Positions 22,543-30,218 of a stretch of DNA of 46,258 bases are shown one piece after another; positions within the stretch are counted from its first letter, which is position 1; every line of letters starts with the position of its first letter. The stretch covers positions 1 to 46,258 of the forward strand of contig NZ_RBID01000004.1 in assembly GCF_003633895.1 (NCBI RefSeq), given 5' to 3'. Under the pieces are notes generated by a model. The model did no database searches. It was not told the DNA's origin and worked only from the letters and a program-made list of their open reading frames with translations. A program made the position numbers and the translations under genes. Source of the stretch: Vogesella indigofera (lineage in GTDB: Bacteria > Pseudomonadota > Gammaproteobacteria > Burkholderiales > Chromobacteriaceae).

Positions 22543-22566
22543 GTATTCTTTAAATTGTGCAGGGTT

Positions 22567-22643
22567 TGGCTGAGGAGGAAGGATTCGAACCTTCGCATGC
22601 CGGAATCAAAATCCGGTGCCTTAACCAACTTGGCGACTCCCCA
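22567..22643 (-). tRNA. tRNA-Gln (anticodon TTG), first copy in the transcript
   Basis: 77 nt with an encoded CCA, same cloverleaf and TTG anticodon as its neighbour at 22466-22542. It begins only 9 bp after the ispE stop, so it is probably cut from a common ispE-tRNA transcript. Confidence 0.96.
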
Positions 22644-22652
22644 GTAGCACTG

Positions 22653-23507
22653 CTATTCCCCGTCAAACATCGGATGCGCTGCCAACCCCTTGGCAACAAA
22701 GCCGCTGAATCGTGACGACAAGGACTGATATACTGTTTTTGCTTGATCTTCGTTACCGCATTCCAGAAATACACAGGCTCCGGAACCGGTCATCAACGGC
22801 GAGCCACATTCTCTTAATGCGCTCAAGGCTTCATTTACCGCTGGATACATTTGGCAAACAACGCTTTGCAAATCGTTTTGTTTTTGCGGCGTCGTTGCTA
22901 GGGTTCGCATTGTGGAGAAACTGGCCTGCCCTGTCAACACCTGACGTGAAAATTCCTTGAAAACCGTCGCCGTCGGCACATGCACTGTTGGGTGCAACAC
23001 CACATACCAGGCCGCCGGCAGGCTGATCTCGCTCAGCTGCTCACCGATGCCGGTGGCGCGCGCATTGCGCCCGAAGATGAACACCGGCACGTCGGCCCCC
23101 AGCTGTACACCCAGCTGCATCAGCGCCGCGCGCGACAGGCCGCAGCCCCACAGGCGGTTGAGTGCCAGCAGCACCGTCGCCGCATCGGAAGAGCCACCGC
23201 CGAGGCCACCGCCCATCGGAATGCGCTTGTGCAGGCGCAGGCTGGCGCCCAACGTGCTGCCGCTGGCCTGCTGCAACAGCCGCGCCGCACGCACGGTCAG
23301 ATCGCTGTCTGGCGGCACACCGGGGATCGGGTTCAGCAGCACGATGTCGCCGTCGTCGCGCAGCGCGATGTCGATGCTGTCGCACAGGTCGATAAAGCGG
23401 AAATCGCTGTCCAGCAGGTGATAGCCATCGTCACGCTTGCCGGTGATCAGCAGGTTAAGGTTGAGTTTGGCCGGAGCGGGAAAGGCATGAAAAACGGAAT
23501 CGGTCAT
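22653..23507 (-). CDS. ispE: 4-diphosphocytidyl-2-C-methyl-D-erythritol kinase
   Basis: 284 residues, GHMP-kinase fold. It phosphorylates CDP-methylerythritol in the MEP pathway to isoprenoids. Visible motifs: PAPAKLNLNLLITGKRDDGYH at the N-terminus, the ATP-binding loop PMGGGLGGGSSDAATVLL near 99, and the C-terminal MTGSGACVFLE. The ATG (23507) overlaps the lolB stop (ATGA). A sharp change of base composition splits the gene: the 5' part up to about 22980 is about 65-70% G+C, the 3' third about 47-55%, with different codon choice. This suggests a recombination junction within the gene. Confidence 0.96.
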   Translation of the reverse strand: MTDSVFHAFPAPAKLNLNLLITGKRDDGYHLLDSDFRFIDLCDSIDIALRDDGDIVLLNPIPGVPPDSDLTVRAARLLQQASGSTLGASLRLHKRIPMGGGLGGGSSDAATVLLALNRLWGCGLSRAALMQLGVQLGADVPVFIFGRNARATGIGEQLSEISLPAAWYVVLHPTVHVPTATVFKEFSRQVLTGQASFSTMRTLATTPQKQNDLQSVVCQMYPAVNEALSALRECGSPLMTGSGACVFLECGNEDQAKTVYQSLSSRFSGFVAKGLAAHPMFDGE

Positions 23508-24091
23508 GGCAAAGCGGGGGCAACGGGTAGCAAGGGAACAAACTGGCGCCAGTCGGACAGCACCAGACGGATGGTCAGGCCCTCGCGCTCCAGCTCGATG
23601 CGGCGCGGCTGGGCAAGGTTGGCCGCATCGCGGTGGATGCGGATCAGCCAGCCCTGCTGCTGCAGGTGGCCTTCCGGGGTGGTGGTGTAGGGAAACTGCG
23701 GCGCCGGGTGGCCGCGCACCCACCACACCAGATTGGCCAGCGGCAGCGGCCAGCCCAACTGGCGCTCGGTCAGCGTCTCGACATCGCTGGCGAACTGCTG
23801 CTGGCCATCGGCCAGCAGGGTGACGCCATGACTGTCGCGGTGCAGGCTGGCCACGGTATTGCCCACCGGCGTCTTGATCGCCAGCTGGTCGTCGTCCACG
23901 GTGTGCTGCCAGTCAAAGCCGGCGACGTGGCCCTTGCCGTCCAGATTCACCGCCAGCCGGCCGGCGACGTCGAAAGGCTGGTCCTGCACCTGCGGCTGCA
24001 GCGGCGCCGCAGTGGACGGCACCTCCTGAAACGAGGCACAGCCAGCGAGCAGCCACAACGGCAGCAGCAGTAACAGCCAGCGCGCGATCAT
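23504..24091 (-). CDS. lolB: Outer-membrane lipoprotein LolB
   Basis: 195 residues. Lipoprotein signal with lipobox LLAGC (Cys near residue 18), then a LolB-type beta-barrel domain (FDVAGRLAVNLDGKGHVAGFDWQH, LTERQLGWPLPLANLVWWVRG). It receives lipoproteins from LolA and places them in the outer membrane. It overlaps both neighbours by four bases (ATGA): the TPR-like gene upstream and ispE downstream, so the three are translationally coupled. An exact copy of the dispersed repeat (23616-23628) encodes AANL. Confidence 0.94.
   Translation of the reverse strand: MIARWLLLLLPLWLLAGCASFQEVPSTAAPLQPQVQDQPFDVAGRLAVNLDGKGHVAGFDWQHTVDDDQLAIKTPVGNTVASLHRDSHGVTLLADGQQQFASDVETLTERQLGWPLPLANLVWWVRGHPAPQFPYTTTPEGHLQQQGWLIRIHRDAANLAQPRRIELEREGLTIRLVLSDWRQFVPLLPVAPALP
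23616..23628 (+). repeat. Dispersed 13-mer repeat, single copy inside lolB
   Basis: Exact AAGGTTGGCCGCA; in the lolB direction it encodes Ala-Ala-Asn-Leu. Confidence 0.85.
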
Positions 24092-25845
24092 GGCTGCAGG
24101 CGTTGCAGGGTTTCACGCAGCACCGGGTGATCCGGCTCCTTCTTGCGCGCCTCGGCCCACAGCTTGCGCGCCTCGTCGAGGCGCCCGGACTGCCACAGTA
24201 CCTCGCCCAGATGGGCGGCCACTTCGGCGTCCGGCATGCTGGCGTAGGACGCCTGCAGGTATTGCAGCGCCTGCTCCAGTTTGCCGAGCTTGTAGTACAC
24301 CCAGCCCAGGCTGTCGAGGATCATCGGATCGTCCGGTGCCGCCTGGTGCGCCTTCTCCACGTAGGCCAGTGCCTCGCGGTAGCGGGTGGTGTGGTTGCTG
24401 AGCGCATAGCCCAGCGCATTCAGCGCGTGCACATGGTCCGGCACCAGCTCCAGCACCTGCAGCAGGTCTTTTTCCGCCAGCGGGAACTGCCCGTCCAGTT
24501 CCGACAGCAGCGCGCGGTCGTACAGCAGTTCGGTGGCACGCGGTTGGCGTTGCAGGCCCTGGTTCAGCAGCGTCATCGCCTGCGCGCGGTCGCCGGCATT
24601 CTTGGCGATCTGCGCCTGCAGCGTGACCACCCGCACCAGCTGGTTGCCGTCGTTGCCCAGTGGCTGCAGGTCGTTGATCGCCTGCTGCCAGTTGCCGTCC
24701 GCCGCGTCCAGCTGTGCCAGGCGCAGCCGTGCCGGCAGGTAGTTCTCGCCCTGCCCCACCTGCTGATACCAGTGGCGCGCCTGTTGCGGTTGTTTCTGTT
24801 CGTCCGCCAGCTGGCCCAGCGTGTAGCGCAGGGTGTCGGCATCGGCGTAACCGGCCTGCAGCGAGGCCTCCAGCTGGCGGCGCGCCAGCGGCAGGTTGCC
24901 GTTCTGGAACGCCAGCAGGCCGGCCATGTTCAGCAGTTCCGCTTGTTTTGGGTATTGCTGCAGCGCCTTTTCGGCGTGGCGCTGGGCGTCGGTGTAGCGC
25001 TTCTCGCTGGCCAGCAACCGTACCATGGTCAGGTTCAGCTCCAGGCTGGCGGCAGGACGCAGTTGCAGCTGCGCCTGCAGGAAGTCGATGGCGCCAGGCA
25101 CCGAGTGGCGGCGCAGGCGGTCGACCTGCCACAGCAGCGGCAGATCCCACGTCGGGGCAATCTTGGCGAGACGGGCGAACTCCTTGTCGACCTCGGCCTG
25201 CTCGCCGGCCTCGGCGGCCACCGCCAGATGGGCAAAGCGCGCTTCCGGCAGCTCCGGATAGCGTTCGGCGAGATCGCTGACCAGTTTCGCCGCGGCGACC
25301 CGGTCCGGCTGCCGTGCCAGCAGCCGCGCCAACTGCACGAAAATGGCACCGGCACGCGCCGGTTGTCGCGCCAGCATGCCTTCCACCAGCGGCTGGCTTT
25401 CCGCCAGCTTGCCGGCACGCAGCAGCGCGATCAGCAGCTGTTCGCGTGCCGAATCGGCATCCGGGTCCAGCTCGATCCACAAGGCCAGCGCCTCGGAGGC
25501 CTGGCGCACGTTGCCGGAGAACATCGCGAATTCGGAGGCGCGCTGCGCCACGCGCGGGTCGCGGGTTTCGCGCGCCAGTTGCAGATAGGTTTCCGCGGCG
25601 ACACCGGCGCCGCCGCGCTGCACCACGATCTCGCCGGCCAGCAGGCCGTACAGCCACTCCTCGCTCAGCTCCAGCTTGGGAATGCGCGGGTTGTCGACCG
25701 TTTCCTCCTCGACCGCCTCGTCGGCGAGATCCTCGACCACCGCTTCCGCGCTGACGGACGACGCGGGGGGAGCGGGCGGGACACTGGCGCAGGCGACCAG
25801 GGCAAGGGGAGCAAGTGCTGCGGCGATACGGAGTAGTGCGTTCAT
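24088..25845 (-). CDS. Lipoprotein with tetratricopeptide-type repeats
   Basis: 585 residues from the ATG at 25845. The signal MNALLRIAAALAPLALVACAS has a lipobox (LVAC) with Cys near 19, followed by a Pro/Ala/Glu-rich linker. The rest is helical, with many TPR-like units, e.g. AELLNMAGLLAFQNGNLPLA, HVHALNALGYALSNHTTRYR and ILDSLGWVYYKLGKLEQALQ. The protein is probably an outer-membrane-anchored scaffold. It is encoded directly before lolB with an overlapping stop/start, an arrangement common in beta-proteobacteria; the partner proteins are unknown. The ATG at 25845 is chosen because it opens the lipoprotein signal. Confidence 0.85.
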   Translation of the reverse strand: MNALLRIAAALAPLALVACASVPPAPPASSVSAEAVVEDLADEAVEEETVDNPRIPKLELSEEWLYGLLAGEIVVQRGGAGVAAETYLQLARETRDPRVAQRASEFAMFSGNVRQASEALALWIELDPDADSAREQLLIALLRAGKLAESQPLVEGMLARQPARAGAIFVQLARLLARQPDRVAAAKLVSDLAERYPELPEARFAHLAVAAEAGEQAEVDKEFARLAKIAPTWDLPLLWQVDRLRRHSVPGAIDFLQAQLQLRPAASLELNLTMVRLLASEKRYTDAQRHAEKALQQYPKQAELLNMAGLLAFQNGNLPLARRQLEASLQAGYADADTLRYTLGQLADEQKQPQQARHWYQQVGQGENYLPARLRLAQLDAADGNWQQAINDLQPLGNDGNQLVRVVTLQAQIAKNAGDRAQAMTLLNQGLQRQPRATELLYDRALLSELDGQFPLAEKDLLQVLELVPDHVHALNALGYALSNHTTRYREALAYVEKAHQAAPDDPMILDSLGWVYYKLGKLEQALQYLQASYASMPDAEVAAHLGEVLWQSGRLDEARKLWAEARKKEPDHPVLRETLQRLQP

Positions 25846-25924
25846 GCTTGGCCTAAACATCGGTTCAGACGGGTAGAATACCACGCCCATTCATTTAATC
25901 ATGCTCACGGCAAGGAAAACTGCA

Positions 25925-26740
25925 ATGCCGGAATTGCCAGAAGTCGAAACCACCTGTCGCGGCATCGCGCCCCTGCTGCTGCACGCCACCATCCGTGGCG
26001 TGACCGTGCGCGAGGCGCGCCTGCGTTGGCCGGTGCCGCCGGATCTGGCGGCCAACCTTGCCGGTCGCCGCGTGCGCGGCATCAGCCGCCGCGCCAAGTA
26101 CCTGCTGGTCGACTTCGAACACGGCACGCTGATCCTGCACCTGGGCATGTCCGGCAGCCTGCGCTTCGTGGCGCCGGGCACGCCGCCGGAAAAACATGAC
26201 CATGTAGACATCGATCTGGGGCAAACGGTTCTGCGTTATCGCGATCCGCGCCGTTTTGGCGCCATCCTGTGGCAGCAGGGCCCGGTCGAGGCGCACCCGC
26301 TACTGGTGCAGCTGGGGCCGGAGCCACTGTCGTACGCCTTCGACGGCGCGGTGTTGCAGCAGGCGATCCGACGCCGCGGCAGCGCCATCAAACTGGCGAT
26401 CATGGACAACCACGTGGTGGTCGGCGTTGGCAACATCTACGCCAACGAAGCGCTGTTCCACGCCGGCATCCACCCGGCCCGCGCCGCCAACGGCCTCAGC
26501 GGTGAAGAGTGTGCGCGGCTGGCCGCCGAGATCAAGACGGTGCTGGCGCGCGCCATCGACGCCGGCGGCAGCACGCTGCGCGACTTTGTCGACGCCAAGG
26601 GTAAACCGGGCTACTTCCAGCAAAGCTATATGGTCTACGGCCGCCGCGACCTGCCCTGCCACGTCTGCGGCAGCCTGATCCGCGAGCTGCGCCAGGGGCA
26701 GCGCAGCTCCTGCTTTTGCCCGCATTGCCAGCCGTGTTAA
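25925..26740 (+). CDS. mutM: Formamidopyrimidine-DNA glycosylase
   Basis: 271 residues. Removes 8-oxoguanine and ring-opened purines from DNA and nicks the strand. The start is fixed by the obligatory [10 protein letters not shown] (catalytic Pro2 and Glu3). The helix-two-turn-helix region has [21 protein letters not shown] near 160, and the C-terminal zinc finger has [24 protein letters not shown]. In-frame codons upstream of 25925 cannot be used by an active enzyme. A one-mismatch copy of the dispersed repeat (26047-26059) encodes AANL. It is divergent from the TPR-like lipoprotein gene. Confidence 0.97.
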   Translation: MPELPEVETTCRGIAPLLLHATIRGVTVREARLRWPVPPDLAANLAGRRVRGISRRAKYLLVDFEHGTLILHLGMSGSLRFVAPGTPPEKHDHVDIDLGQTVLRYRDPRRFGAILWQQGPVEAHPLLVQLGPEPLSYAFDGAVLQQAIRRRGSAIKLAIMDNHVVVGVGNIYANEALFHAGIHPARAANGLSGEECARLAAEIKTVLARAIDAGGSTLRDFVDAKGKPGYFQQSYMVYGRRDLPCHVCGSLIRELRQGQRSSCFCPHCQPC

Positions 26741-26774
26741 ATTGCGCCGCGTCGCCTGACTGATAAAGCCTATC

Positions 26775-27563
26775 GTGCATCGTCCCACCTCCTGGCCTAC
26801 CCGCCTGCTCCGCCTCGGCCGCCTCGGCATGCACTTGCTGCGCGGTCTGCTGGTGATCGCCACCCGCTACCCGCACCTGTCGCAACCGGCCCGCGCGGTG
26901 ATCACCCAGCGCTGGTCGCGGCACCTGCTGCACATCCTGGCGATCAAGGTGCGCGTCCACGGCACGCCGCCGGCGGTCTACCCGGCCAACACGCTGGTGG
27001 TCGCCAACCACATCTCGTGGCTGGACATCTTCGCGCTCAACAGCGTCACCGTGTCGCGCTTCGTGGCCAAGAAGGAGCTGCGCGACTGGCCGCTGGCCGG
27101 TTTCCTGATCAAGAACGCCGGCACCCTGTTCATCGACCGCAACAACCGCCGCGACGCCAGCCGCGTCAACGAGCAGCTGGCCAAGGCCTTGCAGGACGGC
27201 GGCTGCATGGCGGTATTCCCGGAAGCCACCACCTCCGACGGCCGCAGCCTGCTGCCGTTCAAGGCCTCGCTGTTCGAGGCCTCGCGCCTGGCGCACGCCA
27301 CGGTGCAGCCGGTGGCGATCCGCTACCTGACCCCCGGCGGCCACTACTGCGCCGCCGCCGCCTACGCCGGCGACACCAGCTTCTGGCAGAGCCTGTGCCT
27401 GATCCTGGCCAGCCGCGCCATGGTGGTGGAGCTGAGCTACACCGCCGCCATCCCGCCCTACGACACTGCGCTGGCCAGCCGCTTCCAGCTGTCGGAAACC
27501 GCGCGCGACGCCATCCGCGACGCACTGCAGCTGCCGGCCGAGCCCGTCGCCGCCGCCGAATAG
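26775..27563 (+). CDS. plsC: 1-acyl-sn-glycerol-3-phosphate acyltransferase
   Basis: 262 residues from a GTG at 26775. Transfers an acyl chain to lysophosphatidic acid to make phosphatidic acid at the inner membrane. Motifs: NHISWLDIF (HX4D, near 79), GTLFIDRNNR near 117 and FPEATTSDG near 152. A hydrophobic N-terminal segment is probably a membrane anchor. The GTG has only a weak ribosome binding site; an ATG at 26829 would remove 18 residues. It is 34 bp after mutM, so the two are probably cotranscribed. Confidence 0.85.
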   Translation: MHRPTSWPTRLLRLGRLGMHLLRGLLVIATRYPHLSQPARAVITQRWSRHLLHILAIKVRVHGTPPAVYPANTLVVANHISWLDIFALNSVTVSRFVAKKELRDWPLAGFLIKNAGTLFIDRNNRRDASRVNEQLAKALQDGGCMAVFPEATTSDGRSLLPFKASLFEASRLAHATVQPVAIRYLTPGGHYCAAAAYAGDTSFWQSLCLILASRAMVVELSYTAAIPPYDTALASRFQLSETARDAIRDALQLPAEPVAAAE

Positions 27564-27669
27564 CCATCTAGGCCAGCCCCGGCCGGCCCGCACGCCGCCG
27601 GCATGGGGCATCACCGATGCTGCACCGCAATAATGCCAGCCTGCTAGCCGGAAAAAGCCAATACGGAGA

Positions 27670-27699
27670 TTCCCCAATAGGGTTTTCCGCGATGGGGAA
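27670..27699. promoter_or_regulatory. Inverted repeat in the dctA upstream region
   Basis: TTCCCCA (27670-27676) and TGGGGAA (27693-27699) are exact inverted repeats about 100-130 bp before the dctA ATG, flanked by further CCCAAT/ACCCAAT elements. It is a plausible binding site for a dicarboxylate-responsive regulator. A sigma-54 promoter was looked for and not convincingly found. Confidence 0.4.
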
Positions 27700-27800
27700 A
27701 TACCCAATGTTGGCGCCCTGCCCGCCTGCCGCATGATCCTCGCCAAGACGCCAACACAGCGTGGGCGACCATCACGGCGCCAGACACAGGAGAGTGCACC

Positions 27801-29126
27801 ATGCAGAAAAAACCGTTCTACAAGAGCCTGTATTTCCAGGTCATTGTCGCCATCGTACTGGGGGTCACCCTCGGACACCTGATGCCGGAATTCGGCGCCA
27901 AGCTGAAGCCACTGGGTGACGGCTTCATCAAGCTGGTGAAGATGATGATCGCGCCGATCATCTTCTGCACCATCGTGGTCGGCATTGCCGGCATGGAAGA
28001 CATGAAAAAGGTTGGCCGCGTCGGCGGCAAGGCCTTGCTGTACTTTGAAGTGGTGACCACGCTGGCGCTGGCCATCGGCCTGCTGGTGGTGAACTACGTG
28101 CAGCCGGGTGCCGGCATGAACGTGGACCCGAGCACGCTGGACGCCGGTGCCATCGCCAAGTACACCGAAAAAGCCGCCGGCCAGAGCACGGTGGACTTCA
28201 TCCTTCACGTGATTCCGCAAAGCGCGATCGGCGCCTTTGCCGAAGGCGAGATCCTGCAGGTGCTGCTGTTCTCGGTGCTGTTCGGCGCCGGCCTGTCGCT
28301 GATGGGCGAGCAGGGCAAACCGGTACTGGGCTTCTTTGAAAAAGTGTCGCACGTGCTGTTCGCGATGATCGGCTTCATCATGAAGCTGGCCCCGATCGGT
28401 GCCTTTGGCGCGATGGCATTCACCATCGGCAAATACGGCGTCGGCAGCCTGGTGCAGCTGGCATCGCTGATGGGCACCTTCTACCTGACCTGCGTGCTGT
28501 TCGTCGGTCTGGTACTGGGCAGCATCGCCCGCTTCTACGGTTTCAGCGTGTGGAAGCTGATCAAGTACATCAAGGAAGAGCTGCTGATCGTGCTGGGCAC
28601 CTCGTCGTCCGAATCCGCGCTGCCGCGCCTGATGACCAAGCTGGAGCAGCTGGGCTGCGCCAAGCCGGTCGTCGGTCTGGTGGTACCGACCGGTTACTCC
28701 TTCAACCTCGACGGCACCTCGATCTACCTGACCATGGCGGCGATCTTCATTGCCCAGGCGTGCAATATCGACCTGACCCTGACGCAAGAGCTGACCATCC
28801 TCGGCGTGCTGCTGCTGACCTCCAAGGGCGCCGCCGGTGTCACCGGCTCCGGCTTCATCACCCTCGCCGCCACCTTGGCCGTGGTACCGGAAATCCCGGT
28901 CGCCGGCCTGGCGCTGATCCTCGGTATCGACCGCTTCATGTCCGAAGCCCGTGCCATCACCAACCTGATCGGCAACGCGGTGGCCACCGTGGTGGTCGCC
29001 AAGTGGGAAGACTCGCTGGACGTGGCTCAGATGCAGCGCGAGCTCGCCAACCCGACACCGATCAACCACGGTGCACCGGTACAAGCGCCGCACCTGATCC
29101 GCGAAGTATCGCAAGAACTGAGCTGA
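27801..29126 (+). CDS. dctA: C4-dicarboxylate/cation symporter
   Basis: 441 residues of the dicarboxylate/amino acid:cation symporter family (GltPh fold, eight membrane helices and two re-entrant hairpins). Markers: the serine-rich hairpin [13 protein letters not shown] near 268, [10 protein letters not shown] near 302 and [18 protein letters not shown] near 374. These forms are those of DctA, which takes up succinate, fumarate and malate, rather than the glutamate carrier GltP. The ATG has AGGAG about 8 nt upstream. A one-mismatch copy of the dispersed repeat (28008-28020) lies in the frame (KVGR). Followed by a strong terminator, so monocistronic. Confidence 0.92.
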   Translation: MQKKPFYKSLYFQVIVAIVLGVTLGHLMPEFGAKLKPLGDGFIKLVKMMIAPIIFCTIVVGIAGMEDMKKVGRVGGKALLYFEVVTTLALAIGLLVVNYVQPGAGMNVDPSTLDAGAIAKYTEKAAGQSTVDFILHVIPQSAIGAFAEGEILQVLLFSVLFGAGLSLMGEQGKPVLGFFEKVSHVLFAMIGFIMKLAPIGAFGAMAFTIGKYGVGSLVQLASLMGTFYLTCVLFVGLVLGSIARFYGFSVWKLIKYIKEELLIVLGTSSSESALPRLMTKLEQLGCAKPVVGLVVPTGYSFNLDGTSIYLTMAAIFIAQACNIDLTLTQELTILGVLLLTSKGAAGVTGSGFITLAATLAVVPEIPVAGLALILGIDRFMSEARAITNLIGNAVATVVVAKWEDSLDVAQMQRELANPTPINHGAPVQAPHLIREVSQELS

Positions 29127-29145
29127 TCCCGGCCTGCAGCCAAAC

Positions 29146-29177
29146 AAAAAGCCCCTGTCGCGAGACAGGGGCTTTTT
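29146..29177 (+). terminator. Rho-independent terminator of dctA
   Basis: AAAAAGCCCCTGTC-GCGA-GACAGGGGCTTTTT, a perfect stem with A and T runs, 20 bp after the stop. It can work in both directions and so may also serve apaH. Confidence 0.92.
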
Positions 29178-29184
29178 CATTGCC

Positions 29185-29215
29185 AAGGTTGGCCGCAACC
29201 CTTGCGGCCAACCTT
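29185..29215. repeat. Outward-facing inverted pair of the dispersed repeat
   Basis: AAGGTTGGCCGCA (29185-29197) and TGCGGCCAACCTT (29203-29215), both exact, form a 14-bp stem with a CCC loop. The pair directly abuts the apaH stop codon, between the convergent ends of dctA and apaH. Confidence 0.9.
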
Positions 29216-30042
29216 TACTTGCTCTTGCCAATCTTGCGATACGGCGGGCACGGTAGCGAGAACTGGGCGCGGTCTTCCAGCCGCACCGCGGTCAGGCTGC
29301 CACCCCACAGGCAGCCACTGTCGATGGCCAGCACGTCCTCGGTCAGCATCAGCCCCAGCGCCGACCAGTGGCCGCAGATGATCGGCGTGTCCATGCTGCG
29401 CCGCCCGTCCACCGCGAACCACGGCCGCAGCTGCGCCGGCGCGCCGTCCAGCTCGCCCTTGTAGGACAGATCCAGCTCGCCGTCGCTGTTGATGAAGCGC
29501 ATCCGCGTCATCGCGTTGATGATCAGCCGCCAGCGGTCCATGCCCTTCAGCTCGCCGTGCCAGCGCGCCGGCTTGTTGCCGTACAGCTTGGCGAACAGCT
29601 TGCGGTAGTCCTTGCCCGACAGCTCGTCCTCCACCTCCTCCGCCAGCCGCAGCGCCTTGTTGATGCTCCACTCCGGCAGCAGGCCGGCGTGCACCATCGC
29701 GTAGCCCTGTTCGTAGATCATCAGCGGCTGGCAGCGCAGCCAGTCCAGTAGCAACTTGCTGTCGGCGGCGTCCAGCACGTCGTTAATGGTGTCGTCGCTG
29801 TGGATCTTGCCGTAGCCCTCGGCCACCGCCAGCAGGTGCAGGTCGTGGTTGCCGAGCACCATCTGCGTGCAGTCCTGGTGCTCGAACACCCAGCGCAGCA
29901 CCGCCAGCGATTCCGGGCCGCGGTTGACCAGGTCTCCGGTCAGCCACAGCGTGTCGCGGCCGGGGTTGAATTCAATCTGGCGCAGCAGCGCCATAAAGGG
30001 CGTGAAGCAGCCCTGCAAATCGCCAATCGCGTAGGTGGCCAT
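29215..30042 (-). CDS. apaH: Bis(5'-nucleosyl)-tetraphosphatase, symmetrical
   Basis: 275 residues of the calcineurin-like phosphoesterase family. Splits Ap4A into two ADP and can remove Np4 caps from RNA. Metal-binding motifs: GDLQGC near 7, GDLVNRGPES near 36 and GNHDLHLLA near 64, with later histidines in VHAGLLP and CGHWSALG. The ATG at 30042 gives the canonical MATYAIGDLQG start; earlier in-frame codons encode a repeat-derived sequence. It is convergent with dctA and divergent from rep. Confidence 0.95.
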   Translation of the reverse strand: MATYAIGDLQGCFTPFMALLRQIEFNPGRDTLWLTGDLVNRGPESLAVLRWVFEHQDCTQMVLGNHDLHLLAVAEGYGKIHSDDTINDVLDAADSKLLLDWLRCQPLMIYEQGYAMVHAGLLPEWSINKALRLAEEVEDELSGKDYRKLFAKLYGNKPARWHGELKGMDRWRLIINAMTRMRFINSDGELDLSYKGELDGAPAQLRPWFAVDGRRSMDTPIICGHWSALGLMLTEDVLAIDSGCLWGGSLTAVRLEDRAQFSLPCPPYRKIGKSK

Positions 30043-30064
30043 GTGTTGTTGTCCTGTTGATGAA

Positions 30065-30077
30065 TGCGGCCAACCTT
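30065..30077 (-). repeat. Dispersed 13-mer repeat, single copy between apaH and rep
   Basis: Exact copy (TGCGGCCAACCTT on the plus strand) in the divergent intergenic region, 23 bp before the apaH start. Confidence 0.85.
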
Positions 30078-30218
30078 GGCCTGAGCCGTGCCGCAACGTC
30101 GCGCCCGCCGCGATTGCCACGGCAGCGCGCCGGCCGCCAATGATAAAGGAAAGCGCATGGCCGTATCGTGCCGCTGGCTCTACAATGCGCGTTGTCCATG
30201 AAAGATTGACGACACCTC

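Noticed and set aside
22466-22643. Tandem copies at 22466 and 22567 as a possible CRISPR or mobile repeat
   Set aside because: Both fold as complete tRNA-Gln genes with encoded CCA; they are a normal tandem tRNA pair.
27700-27735. Sigma-54 promoter before dctA
   Set aside because: The TGGC-N-GC resemblance has several mismatches, including at the -12 element.
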